Origin: Aquincolibacterium sp964606385
GTDB taxonomy: Bacteria; Omnitrophota; Omnitrophia; Omnitrophales; Aquincolibacteriaceae
Assembly (NCBI GenBank): GCA_964606385.1
Contig: CAZSFZ010000004.1
Coordinates: forward strand, 62,001-126,000
Direction of reading: 5' to 3'
DNA: 64,000 nt
A model generated the notes under the pieces. The model was not told the DNA's origin, did no database searches, and saw only the letters and a program-made list of their open reading frames with translations. The position numbers and the translations under genes were made by a program. Below are positions 52,148 through 60,217 of this stretch, piece after piece (the first letter of the stretch is position 1; the number at the start of each line of letters is the position of its first letter).

Positions 52148-53487
52148 TCCAGCCCTTGCAGCGTTGCTTTTCCAAAAATGTCCGTTTTTATACGATCGGC
52201 TGCAAAGTCAACCAGTACGAAACCCAGGCGATGCGGGAAGCCTTGGAGCGGGACGGTTACCGGGACATTGAAGGCCAGCGGGGCGAGCCATGCGACCTCG
52301 TGGTCATCAACACTTGTACCGTGACCCATGATTCGGACCGCACGAACCGGTACTGGATCCGGCGATTGCGGCGCGAACATCCTGAGGCTCAAATCGCGGT
52401 GACCGGTTGTTATGTGGAAAAGAACCGGGCGGAGATCGAGTCCATGCCGGAAGTCGATCTTGTCTTCTTGAATGATGAGAAGCCATATCTTTCCCGGAAG
52501 CTTGAGCATTCAAAGAATGGTGGCGAGGCGGATCTGTCTTCACAGAAGGAGGCGTATCCGCCGCTTTCTATTTCCAGGTCTGAAGGAAAAACCCGTGCCT
52601 ATGTTAAAATCCAAGACGGCTGTAATCATGCCTGCAGCTACTGTAAGGTTTCGATCGTTCGCGGTCCTTCTCGTAGCCGGGCGTTAACGGATATTCTAGA
52701 GGAGGTAAAACGGCTACGGGATAACGGCTACCGGGAGATCATTTTGACGGGTATTCAGCTCGGCGCGTACGGAACGGACCTTGCGTATTCCCGCACTCAG
52801 GAACGCCCTTATTTTCTGAGGGACGTGATCGAGGCGTGCGCGGAGGTCGACGGGATCGAGCGTATCCGGTTAAGCTCGATCGAATTGACCGATCTTGGCC
52901 GGCCTCTTCGTGATGCTTTTTTAACGGTTCCAAAACTTTGTCCCCATGTGCATCTTCCGCTCCAGAGCGGGGACAATGAGGTGCTTGCGCGGATGAACCG
53001 CCGCTACACGCGGGAAGCTTACAGGGACGCGGTGCTGGAGCTGAAAGAGAAAGTCCCGGATTTTGAATTCAGTATTGATGTGATGGCGGGATTTCCCGGA
53101 GAGACGGAAGCGCAATTTCTTAATTCAATGGAGCTTTTGGAAATGCTTGAACCCCTCAAAGTCCATGTGTTCCCTTACAGCCGCCGCGAAGGGACGATGG
53201 CCGCGGGTTGGGAAGTACTTCCGGCGAAAACCGTTCAGAAGCGCGTTAAACGCCTTACGGATCTGGCAGAACGTATTTCTGAGAAGGTCCGTCAAAAATA
53301 TCTGGGAAGATCGGTGGAGGTTTTGGCGGAGTACGCCGATGGCCGTACGGGGCGGTCGGAAGGTTTTACGCCTAATTATCTCAAGGTTTTTTTTGAGTAC
53401 CCTCAAGACAGGCAAGGGTGTATCATACCGTTCAAATTGGCGGGGCTTTTTCAAGACGGCTTTCGGGGAATGCCCGCGGATTCTTAG
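52144..53487 (+). CDS. mtaB: tRNA (t6A37) methylthiotransferase MtaB-type
   Basis: Radical SAM methylthiotransferase (447 aa) converting t6A37 to ms2t6A37. The N-terminal MTTase domain starts FYTIGCKVNQYETQAMREAL, with two more cluster Cys in INTCTVT and VTGCYVE; the radical SAM Cys are C160, C164 and C167 (CNHACSYC). The pattern KVNQYET is typical of MtaB rather than MiaB. A C-terminal TRAM-like region ends the protein. It overlaps rsmE by 4 nt. Confidence 0.93.
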   Translation: MIQPLQRCFSKNVRFYTIGCKVNQYETQAMREALERDGYRDIEGQRGEPCDLVVINTCTVTHDSDRTNRYWIRRLRREHPEAQIAVTGCYVEKNRAEIESMPEVDLVFLNDEKPYLSRKLEHSKNGGEADLSSQKEAYPPLSISRSEGKTRAYVKIQDGCNHACSYCKVSIVRGPSRSRALTDILEEVKRLRDNGYREIILTGIQLGAYGTDLAYSRTQERPYFLRDVIEACAEVDGIERIRLSSIELTDLGRPLRDAFLTVPKLCPHVHLPLQSGDNEVLARMNRRYTREAYRDAVLELKEKVPDFEFSIDVMAGFPGETEAQFLNSMELLEMLEPLKVHVFPYSRREGTMAAGWEVLPAKTVQKRVKRLTDLAERISEKVRQKYLGRSVEVLAEYADGRTGRSEGFTPNYLKVFFEYPQDRQGCIIPFKLAGLFQDGFRGMPADS

Positions 53488-53588
53488 TTTGCGGCTTGTT
53501 GTTTAAGGTAGGGTGGCTTGATCCCGGAGACCTTATAAATTTTAAATGAGCGACAAAGGATCCTCCGCGTTTCTTAAGGGGTGGGTAT

Positions 53589-54203
53589 ATGGAATTGTTC
53601 TGGAAGATGGTTGACGGTTTTAAAAAATATATAGCGGGCTCAGCTTTGCAAAGTTTTGGGGTGATCGACTGGATCATTTTTGCGGCTCTTTTTTGGGGGC
53701 TGGTGCGTGGGAGCCGAAAAGGCGTTGTGGATATGTTTAACAAGTTGATCGGCATCTTTTTTGTAAGCGTCCTTACCGTTAGTTTTTATCAGTTTGGCGC
53801 CGAGAACATTGTTCTTCTGATTCCCGCCCTGCCGATGGGCGTAGCCCAACCGTTCGCCTTTGTTTTGTACGGAGTTTGTTTGTGGCTAATCATATACTCT
53901 TCGATAAATTTCATCGCGAGATATCTGAAGTTGGAAGCCCAAGGGCTTTTCAAAACTTTAGGCGGTATTTGCTTTGGAATACTTCACATGTTGTTGCTGC
54001 TCAGTTTTCTTTCTCAATTTCTGTTGTTCCTTCCCTTTGAGTCGGTGCAGAACAGCTTTAAACAAGGGAGAACCTACACGGGTTATTCAGTCTCTCAGAT
54101 CGTGCCGGGCATCCAGAGTTTTTTTACGAACGCTATTTATGGCGGCTCGATCCGCAATCCTCTCTCGAAAAAAACCTTGCCGTTACCCAAATTGGGCAAG
54201 TAG
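53589..54203 (+). CDS. CvpA family membrane protein
   Basis: A 204-residue inner-membrane protein with four helices. The start of the domain, VIDWIIFAALFWGLVRGSRK, and the following GVVDMFNKLIGIFF fit CvpA, linked in other bacteria to colicin V export and envelope integrity. GGGTGG lies before the ATG. It precedes dnaG by 14 nt. The present role is unknown. Confidence 0.75.
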   Translation: MELFWKMVDGFKKYIAGSALQSFGVIDWIIFAALFWGLVRGSRKGVVDMFNKLIGIFFVSVLTVSFYQFGAENIVLLIPALPMGVAQPFAFVLYGVCLWLIIYSSINFIARYLKLEAQGLFKTLGGICFGILHMLLLLSFLSQFLLFLPFESVQNSFKQGRTYTGYSVSQIVPGIQSFFTNAIYGGSIRNPLSKKTLPLPKLGK

Positions 54204-54217
54204 GCTAAAGACGCGTT

Positions 54218-56023
54218 ATGGAACCCCGAAGCTCCGGAACGCGTTATGAAGAGCATATCGTTGAGCAAGTCAGCGCGGCCAACGATATCGTCGAGATCAT
54301 CTCCCAATATATTCCCCTGAAACGTGCCGGGCGTCACCTTAAGGCCTGCTGTCCTTTCCATCAGGAAAAAACCCCTTCGTTCATGGTCCAGCCGGAACGG
54401 CAAATGTTCCATTGTTTTGGATGCGGGGCCGGCGGGGACGTCTTCAGCTTCCTGATGCGCCATGAAAACATGACCTTTCCCGAGGCTCTTAAAGCCCTGG
54501 CGGACCGCGCCCATATTACATTGCCCGAACGGCGATCCCGTCAGGATGACGGCGGGCAGAAGGAGAAGCTCTACGAAGTATGCCAGGCGGCCGCTGATAT
54601 TTACCATGAACTATTGCTGAAAGACCCGGGTGCTGCTGCCCGCGCGTATCTGGCCAAGCGGAAGATCTCGGAGTCCATGATCCGTGAGTTCAAACTGGGG
54701 TGGGCGCCTCAGGAGTGGCGCGCTCTTTATGACCGGTTGACTCTTAGAAAATATCCCGAAGCCCTTCTGAAGCAGGCGGCGTTGATCCAGCAGTCCCCGA
54801 AGGGCAATTATTACGATACGTTCCGCGGCCGCCTCATGTTCCCGATCCTGAACCTTCAGAACAAAGTGATCGCGTTCGGCGGGCGTCTGATCGCGGGAGA
54901 GGAAGGTCCAAAATATCTTAACTCCCCGGAGACCCCGATCTTTTCGAAACGGCGCGAGCTTTTCGGCCTGAACCTTGCGAAAAAACACATCGACCGTGAA
55001 TGGCCCAACCTGATCCTTGTGGAAGGGTATATGGATTTTCTCGCGTTGTACCAGCATGGCTTCAAACATGCCGTGGCGACGCTCGGGACGGCGTTGGGCG
55101 AAGATCACGTGCGGCTCATGAAACGTTTCGTCGAAGAAGTGATCGTGGTCTATGATGGCGACAAGGCGGGGGAAGCGGCGGCCCTTCGCGGTCTGGAGAT
55201 CCTTTTGGAAGGCGGGATGCAGGTCAAGCTTGTGAGTCTGCCGAAGGGCGAGGATCCGGACGATTTTCTCAACAAGCGCGGGCAGGAAGCTTTTAAAGCC
55301 CTGCTCAAGAACGCTACCGATTTTTTTGATTATAAACTTCAGGCGCTTCTCAGGCGGTACCCGCGTCAGGACGCGCTCGGCCTCTCCAAGATCAGCCGGG
55401 AAATGTTCGAGACTTTTCTCAAGGTGAAAAATACGGTCATGCTCTCTGAGTATTTCAAACGGCTTTCCCGGGCTCTTGAGATCGATGAAAATTCCTTGCG
55501 GACCGAATACGCGCACCTGAACAAAAAGAACGCACCTCTCAAGGAAAGATCCTCTTCGTCTGCCGCGCCTGTTCCTGAACCGGTGAAGCCCGCGCCTGAG
55601 GAGCTCTTGCTTCTGGTGCTTATGGCGGAAGTGCCGCCTTTTTGTGACCGGGCCTGCGAAGAGATTAAGTCTGCCGATCTTAAAACTCCCGCGTCGCGTG
55701 AGCTTTTCGAATATTTACAGCAGATCAGTGAACAGGGAAAGAAGTGCTCTCTTTCCGGGCTTTTGGTCCGGATCCAGGATCCCCGGTATCGTGAGCAGCT
55801 CGTTGCGGTCATGGCGTCTTTGGATGAGACAACGGAACGGGAGAAGATCCTCGATGATTGTCTTTCCAAGATCAAACATGGCCGCGCGACGGGGAGGCTT
55901 GAAGAACTGCGGCGTCTCATTGCTGCGGCGGAAAACACAAAAGACGAGACGAAGATCCGCGCTGCGACTCGTGAATATCAGGAGCTTTTGAGGCGTTCCC
56001 GGGAACCCAGACGGGGTGAATAA
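54218..56023 (+). CDS. dnaG: DNA primase
   Basis: Makes RNA primers for replication. The 601-residue protein has the CHC2-type zinc finger (C45, H48, C66, C69), a catalytic core with the Toprim segment LILVEGYMDFLALYQHG and VVYDGDKAGE, and a C-terminal helicase-binding region (about 440-600). It stands before rpoD, the classic macromolecular-synthesis pairing. Confidence 0.96.
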   Translation: MEPRSSGTRYEEHIVEQVSAANDIVEIISQYIPLKRAGRHLKACCPFHQEKTPSFMVQPERQMFHCFGCGAGGDVFSFLMRHENMTFPEALKALADRAHITLPERRSRQDDGGQKEKLYEVCQAAADIYHELLLKDPGAAARAYLAKRKISESMIREFKLGWAPQEWRALYDRLTLRKYPEALLKQAALIQQSPKGNYYDTFRGRLMFPILNLQNKVIAFGGRLIAGEEGPKYLNSPETPIFSKRRELFGLNLAKKHIDREWPNLILVEGYMDFLALYQHGFKHAVATLGTALGEDHVRLMKRFVEEVIVVYDGDKAGEAAALRGLEILLEGGMQVKLVSLPKGEDPDDFLNKRGQEAFKALLKNATDFFDYKLQALLRRYPRQDALGLSKISREMFETFLKVKNTVMLSEYFKRLSRALEIDENSLRTEYAHLNKKNAPLKERSSSSAAPVPEPVKPAPEELLLLVLMAEVPPFCDRACEEIKSADLKTPASRELFEYLQQISEQGKKCSLSGLLVRIQDPRYREQLVAVMASLDETTEREKILDDCLSKIKHGRATGRLEELRRLIAAAENTKDETKIRAATREYQELLRRSREPRRGE

Positions 56024-56028
56024 ATCGC

Positions 56029-56057
56029 TTGGTTTCGAGGGGGCAGATAACTATAAT
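56029..56057 (+). promoter_or_regulatory. Promoter between dnaG and rpoD
   Basis: TTGGTT, 17-nt spacer and a perfect TATAAT start 5 nt after the dnaG stop. It would let rpoD be made separately from dnaG. A lone TTGACA at 56099-56104 has no matching -10 box. Confidence 0.6.
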
Positions 56058-56152
56058 ACCGAGCTCTATCCTTGTCTTGGATCGGACTTCTCGAACGGTT
56101 GACAAGGACCGCCCCAATTTCAACTTTATTTTAACGGATCGGTATTGGGACC

Positions 56153-57853
56153 ATGAAAAAGGCTTCTAAAAAACCTGCCAAAGGATCGTCTAAGAAGACC
56201 CCTTCACTCAAGAAGGCCAAGGGGAAAGCTCTGCCTGTGCCTCCCGCTAAAGGAAAGGCCGGCAAGGCTGTTCCCGCCAAGGAAAAACTGCCGCGCGAAA
56301 TGATCCAGAAGCTTTTGGCGCTCGGCAAGAAGCAGGGCTTTGTCACGATCGAACAGATGAAGAAACAGATTCCGCCGGAGATGAACAATGCCGAAAAGGT
56401 GGAACAGATCATTGGGGCTCTGAACGAAAAAGGGATCGAGGTCACCAGTGTTGCGGCGGGAGACTCTTCCAAATCCTCGTCGGAGGTGATCCAGGACGTC
56501 GAGGCCAAAAAAGGCAAGGATTCCGAGCTTGAAGAGGATTCGGCGGTAGAGGAGTACGAACGAGTCCGCATCGACGATCCGGTCCGAACCTACCTTCGCC
56601 AGATGGGGCAGATCTCGCTCCTGACCCGCGAACAGGAGATCGAGATCTCCAAAAAGATCGAAGCCTGCGAGCATGAACTGAAAAAAGTGGTCTATCAGAC
56701 CAAGGCCGCGCGGTTTGAAGTGCTGGAGCTTGCCAAAAAGATCCTCGACGGACAAGTGCAGGTCGAGGCGATCATCGAAAGTGAAGAGCAGGCCCAGATC
56801 CAGAATCTTAAGAAGAAGCTCAAGCTTTTGATCCGGAAATTCCGCGCTTCCCGCAAAAAAGCGAATGTGGTGGAATTGCTCCTCCAGTTCAATCTCAGTA
56901 TCGCGATCGTTGAACAGATCGTTGCGAACCTCAGGGCCAAACTGAAAGAGCTGAAGCGGAACCGCGATGAGATCAAGAAGCTTCGCCGGGGCAGCGTTCG
57001 CGGCAGGATCGGCCAGATCGAAGAACGGAACCGCCAGATCCTCCATGAGCTCGGGGAGCCGGAAGATAAACTGCATGAACATTTCAAGGCCATTATCCGA
57101 AAAGAGTGGGAGCTCACCAAGGCGAAAAAAGCGCTTGTGGCGGCGAACCTCCGGTTGGTCGTAAGTATCGCCAAGAAATACACGAACCGCGGCCTTTCAT
57201 TCCTGGACCTTATCCAGGAAGGGAATATCGGTCTGATGAAGGCCGTGGATAAATTCGAGTACAAGCGCGGTTACAAATTTTCGACCTATGCAACCTGGTG
57301 GATCCGCCAGGCGATCACGCGCTCGATCGCCGATCAAGCCCGCACGATCCGTATCCCGGTGCATATGATCGAGACGATCAATAAGTTCTTCCGCGCGTCG
57401 CGGCATCTTGTTCAGGAGACTGGGCGCGAACCGACCCCTGAGGAAGTCGCGCAAGTCATGAAGATGCCCGTCGAGAAGGTCAAGGGCATCCTGAAGATCG
57501 CGCAGGAACCGATCAGCCTCCAGACGCCGATCGGCGATGAGGGAGACACGAGTTTTGGGGATTTCATCGAAGATAAATCCGCGGTTTCTCCCGCCAATGC
57601 CACGGCCTACAGCATGCTCAAGGAGCAGATGGACGATGTCCTGCTGACCCTGACGGAACGCGAAGAAAAGGTCCTCCGGTTGCGTTTCGGGATCGGGGAT
57701 GGTTACCCCCGGACGCTTGAAGAAGTGGGCCATATCTTTAACGTGACCCGTGAGCGCGTCCGCCAGATCGAGGCGAAGGCGCTCCGCAAATTGCGCCATC
57801 CCACCCGGTCTCGGAAACTCAAGAATTTTCTGGATATTAAGTTAAGCGAGTAA
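56153..57853 (+). CDS. rpoD: Primary sigma factor with lysine-rich N-terminal extension
   Basis: The housekeeping sigma-70 factor (566 aa). Residues 1-45 are Lys, Ala, Pro and Ser-rich (KKASKKPAKGSSKK...). Region 1.1 follows (about 48-100), 1.2 is DPVRTYLRQMGQISLLT, then a non-conserved region; region 2 has GLSFLDLIQEGNIGLMKAVD and KFSTYATWWIRQAITRSIAD, and region 4.2 ends with TLEEVGHIFNVTRERVRQIE. All DNA-binding parts look standard, which fits the TTGACA/TATAAT promoters in this window. Confidence 0.96.
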   Translation: MKKASKKPAKGSSKKTPSLKKAKGKALPVPPAKGKAGKAVPAKEKLPREMIQKLLALGKKQGFVTIEQMKKQIPPEMNNAEKVEQIIGALNEKGIEVTSVAAGDSSKSSSEVIQDVEAKKGKDSELEEDSAVEEYERVRIDDPVRTYLRQMGQISLLTREQEIEISKKIEACEHELKKVVYQTKAARFEVLELAKKILDGQVQVEAIIESEEQAQIQNLKKKLKLLIRKFRASRKKANVVELLLQFNLSIAIVEQIVANLRAKLKELKRNRDEIKKLRRGSVRGRIGQIEERNRQILHELGEPEDKLHEHFKAIIRKEWELTKAKKALVAANLRLVVSIAKKYTNRGLSFLDLIQEGNIGLMKAVDKFEYKRGYKFSTYATWWIRQAITRSIADQARTIRIPVHMIETINKFFRASRHLVQETGREPTPEEVAQVMKMPVEKVKGILKIAQEPISLQTPIGDEGDTSFGDFIEDKSAVSPANATAYSMLKEQMDDVLLTLTEREEKVLRLRFGIGDGYPRTLEEVGHIFNVTRERVRQIEAKALRKLRHPTRSRKLKNFLDIKLSE

Positions 57854-57930
57854 TAGAATCTTTCCTGAAGCGGTTCAGTTCTGGCGTTTTTTGACGATAG
57901 TCCTTGTGGTAGAAACCATCTGAGGCCCAT

Positions 57931-58335
57931 ATGTCCGACAAGAAAAGATGTATTCTTGTTATCGATGACGAGGACGATGTCTGTCAAATCATCAAGGAAA
58001 AGTTCGAGCTGCTCGGCTACAAGGTCTTGACCGCCCTCGACGGGGCGGAAGGTTTCCAGAAGACCGAAGAAGGCAAGCCGGACGTCGTGTTGCTTGATAT
58101 CCGTATTCCTAAGGGCGAGGATGGATTGACCTACCTTCGTAAGCTTCGTTCCTACCGTCATGACGATCTCCAGGAACAAACCCGCACCCGCAAGACCCCC
58201 GTCATCATGCTGACAGGCGCCGGGGCCACCATGCAGCCTCTCTTCGAGCTGGAAGGGATCAGTGGGTTTATCGAAAAGCCTTTTGACCTTGCCAATCTCC
58301 AGGGGAAGGTCGAGCACGTTCTCCGAATACGCTAA
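57931..58335 (+). CDS. Single-domain response regulator
   Basis: A receiver of 134 residues: ILVIDDEDDVC at the start, acceptor D56 in VVLLDIRIPKGEDG, Thr/Ser in IMLTGAG and Lys in FIEKPFD. A longer loop between strand 3 and 4 (residues 75-90) is rich in polar residues. GAGG lies before the ATG. No kinase gene is adjacent; its partner is unknown. Confidence 0.88.
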   Translation: MSDKKRCILVIDDEDDVCQIIKEKFELLGYKVLTALDGAEGFQKTEEGKPDVVLLDIRIPKGEDGLTYLRKLRSYRHDDLQEQTRTRKTPVIMLTGAGATMQPLFELEGISGFIEKPFDLANLQGKVEHVLRIR

Positions 58336-58400
58336 ATTCCTTCCTTCTTGCTGATTGCAATTCCGCGTTATCTTCGATATTCTACCTGCGCTTTGTTTTA

Positions 58401-58473
58401 GCTTGGAGCACGGAGTTCTGAGCTTGGAGTCAAAGCAGTCGGTTCAGGGTTTGGCGTTATTCTCCGAACTCCG
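58401..58473. repeat. Intergenic repeat before the tRNA, CGGAGTTC word family
   Basis: GCTTGGAG occurs at 58401-58408 and 58422-58429, and CGGAGTTC (58411-58418) is the exact complement of GAACTCCG (58466-58473). It lies in the 163-nt gap between the receiver gene and the tRNA; nothing else is seen there. Confidence 0.55.
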
Positions 58474-58498
58474 ATCTCATGGCTTCGATCCTTTTCAC

Positions 58499-58572
58499 GG
58501 GCCCATAGCTCAATCGGTTAGAGCAGAGGACTCATAATCCTTTGGTTCCTGGTTCGAGTCCAGGTGGGCCCA
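58499..58572 (+). tRNA. tRNA with CAU anticodon (Ile2 or elongator Met)
   Basis: A full cloverleaf of 74 nt: acceptor GGGCCCA/TGGGCCC with discriminator A, D arm TAGCTCAATCGGTTAGAGCA, anticodon stem GAGGA/TCCTT with loop CTCATAA (anticodon 58533-58535), and T arm CTGG-TTCGAGT-CCAG. CCA is not encoded. The GACTCATAATC stem-loop with the following TTTGG recalls E. coli ileX, so a lysidine-modified tRNA-Ile is somewhat more likely than Met. Confidence 0.93.
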
Positions 58573-58606
58573 TTTAAAAAAGCGTTTTTGCTCCGGGAAT
58601 TCTTTC

Positions 58607-58636
58607 TTGACACTTCTTGCGGGCGAAAAGTACACT
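58607..58636 (+). promoter_or_regulatory. Promoter for the TPR lipoprotein gene
   Basis: TTGACA, 18-nt spacer, TACACT, 40 nt before the ATG. Confidence 0.75.
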
Positions 58637-58675
58637 TATCCCGTCTTGGAAGCAGGACGATTTCGAAAGGTTTTT

Positions 58676-59029
58676 ATGAAAAAAATCAGGTTTTTAGCGG
58701 TCTGTATCTTGATGGGAACCTTAAGCGCTTCATGCGCTTTCCGCTCCTCGCAACGCGCTTTCGGGCCTTATTCGGAAGCTGAGGCTTTTTACAACAAAGG
58801 GAACTATCCCAAAGCGATCGAGAAATACCAGGAATATCTGGCGACGAATCCTCAGGGGAATCTTGCCGCGATTGCGGAGTACTATATCGCGAAAAGTTAT
58901 TTGATATCCGGAAAACAGGTGGAGGCCCAGCAGGGTTTTCAACAAGTGGTGGCAAAATTTCCAGGGACAAGCTGGGCAGAGTTCGCTAAAGACCAGCTTC
59001 AAATCCTCCAGGATTCCGGTAAAGCTTAG
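58676..59029 (+). CDS. Small TPR lipoprotein, CpoB/BamD-like
   Basis: A 117-residue protein. A signal peptide with MKKIRFLAVCILMGTLSASC suggests lipidation at Cys20, although the -3 position is Ser instead of Leu. The rest holds about two TPR units: EAFYNKGNYPKAIEKYQEYL and AEYYIAKSYLISGKQVEAQQ, as in the C-terminal part of CpoB/YbgF. GAAAGG is 5 nt before the ATG. It is a short envelope scaffold protein; partners are unknown. Confidence 0.82.
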   Translation: MKKIRFLAVCILMGTLSASCAFRSSQRAFGPYSEAEAFYNKGNYPKAIEKYQEYLATNPQGNLAAIAEYYIAKSYLISGKQVEAQQGFQQVVAKFPGTSWAEFAKDQLQILQDSGKA

Positions 59030-59062
59030 TTTTTGTAACTTTGTTCTTTAAAATCAGCTTTT

Positions 59063-59452
59063 GAGAAGGTCTTCTCGGATGACCGCGCGCAGAGGATAAG
59101 AGACGGGAAACGTCCTGTCTTGTTGCTGCGGGAGGAAAGTCCGAGCTTCACAGGGCATCGTAGTGGGTAACGCCCACCCTTTGTATCGCTTGCGATGCAG
59201 AGCGGATCAGAGCCACAGAGACGAGGCCCTGCCATGAAAGTGGCAGGGAGTGAAACGAGGCAATCTCTACGTGAAGAAAGGCTAAACAGGATGGGGAGCG
59301 AAAGCGGGAACGGCCCGTTCCTAAAGCGCCGCAAGGCGCGAACCTCATCGGGTCAGCCGACCGAGGCCGTCAGTAATGGCGGTCCCAGATAGATGGTCAT
59401 CCCTTAGCCGCAAGGCTAAGGACAGAACTCGGCTTATAGAGAAGGCCTTCTC
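59063..59452 (+). ncRNA. rnpB: RNase P RNA, bacterial A-type
   Basis: Catalytic RNA that trims tRNA 5' ends. The universal core is present: GGAGGAAAGTCCGAGC at 59131-59146 and ACAGAACTCGGCTTATAGA near the 3' end. P1 is formed by GAGAAGG (59063-59069) and CCTTCTC (59446-59452). About 390 nt. A TAAAAT at 59049-59054 places transcription start next to the 5' end, and eight T at 59454-59461 after the P1 strand act as terminator. Reading frames over this region are not genes. Confidence 0.96.
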
Positions 59453-59477
59453 ATTTTTTTTGTTAAACTTGTCGAAC

Positions 59478-59506
59478 TTGACAAAAGGCGAGGAAGCGAG
59501 TACCTT
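59478..59506 (+). promoter_or_regulatory. Promoter of the pyr operon
   Basis: TTGACA, 17-nt spacer, TACCTT. Start expected near 59513, giving a leader of about 156 nt. Confidence 0.7.
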
Positions 59507-59512
59507 TAGCAC

Positions 59513-59668
59513 CAGCAAGGCAGTATAGATCCTTTTAAGACGGCGCTGAGACGCCGACAAAGGTGAAAAAATGGAACAGACAATCCGTAGTGATCGAGAC
59601 CCTGCACAGACGTGCGGGGTTTTTTTGTGCCCGCTGCAGGGTGCATCCAGGCTTGCAAGGCACCTGAT
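59513..59668 (+). promoter_or_regulatory. pyr operon leader with putative PyrR-type attenuator
   Basis: Contains a 5-bp stem CGGCG/CGCCG with hexaloop CTGAGA (59541-59556), which matches the CNGNGA core of the PyrR-binding consensus. Downstream is a terminator at 59599-59626. TGCAGGGT at 59635-59642 is the exact complement of its left arm ACCCTGCA (59599-59606), giving an alternative fold. Together with pyrR as first gene, UMP-dependent attenuation is likely. Confidence 0.65.
59599..59626 (+). terminator. Attenuator terminator before pyrR
   Basis: ACCCTGCAC and GTGCGGGGT form a 9-bp stem with one G-T pair and loop AGAC, followed by seven T. It is 43 nt before the pyrR ATG. Confidence 0.88.
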
Positions 59669-60217
59669 ATGAGCCCCGCGGAAAAGCAGGTTCTCGATGA
59701 GGGCGGGATCGAGCGGGCGCTTGCTCGTATCGCCCATGAGATCCTTGAGCGGAATCAAGGCTCGTCCCATCTCGCGCTTGTGGGGATACGCAACCGCGGC
59801 GTTCATCTTGCCAAACGGCTCCAAAAGAAACTTTCCGAGATCGAGAAAAAAGAGATCCCGATCGGGATCCTTGATATTACCCTTTATCGCGATGACCTGA
59901 GCGAGATCGGCCCCAAACCCGAACTTCATGAAACCGATATCCCTTTTAACCTGAAAAACAAGATCGTCATTCTTGTGGACGATGTCCTCTTTACGGGGCG
60001 GACGATCCGCGCCGCGCTGGACGCCCTGATCGAATTCGGACGGCCCAAGGCGATCCATCTGGCGGTGCTCGTGGACCGCGGGCACCGGGAATTGCCTATC
60101 AAAGCGGACTATGTTGGGAAGAACGTCCCGACCGCGCTTCAAGATAAAGTGATTATTCGTTTGAAAGAAACCGAGGGGAAAGATGAGGCGGTGATCTCAG
60201 GCGGAGGCAAATCATGA
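59669..60217 (+). CDS. pyrR: Bifunctional pyr operon regulator / uracil phosphoribosyltransferase
   Basis: A 182-residue PRTase-fold protein that binds pyr mRNA with UMP and often makes UMP from uracil. The PRPP loop VILVDDVLFTGRTIRAALDA and the segment LALVGIRNRGVHLAKRLQKK are present. The ATG at 59669 is used; AAGG is 8 nt upstream. It overlaps pyrB by 4 nt and its leader carries an attenuator, so it probably controls its own operon. Confidence 0.95.
   Translation: MSPAEKQVLDEGGIERALARIAHEILERNQGSSHLALVGIRNRGVHLAKRLQKKLSEIEKKEIPIGILDITLYRDDLSEIGPKPELHETDIPFNLKNKIVILVDDVLFTGRTIRAALDALIEFGRPKAIHLAVLVDRGHRELPIKADYVGKNVPTALQDKVIIRLKETEGKDEAVISGGGKS

Noticed and set aside
57865..57892. Terminator after rpoD
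   Set aside because: A 5-bp stem (CTGAA/TTCAG) is followed by six T only after an 8-nt gap; too weak to call.
58355..58537. 60-codon frame before the tRNA
   Set aside because: It runs into the tRNA and consists mostly of the word repeat; no ribosome-binding site.
59026..59392. Short frames on both strands over the RNase P RNA
   Set aside because: The region is fully explained by rnpB.
59541..59600. TPP riboswitch, because of CTGAGA
   Set aside because: The other conserved TPP blocks are absent and the downstream genes are pyrimidine genes; a PyrR-type hairpin fits better.
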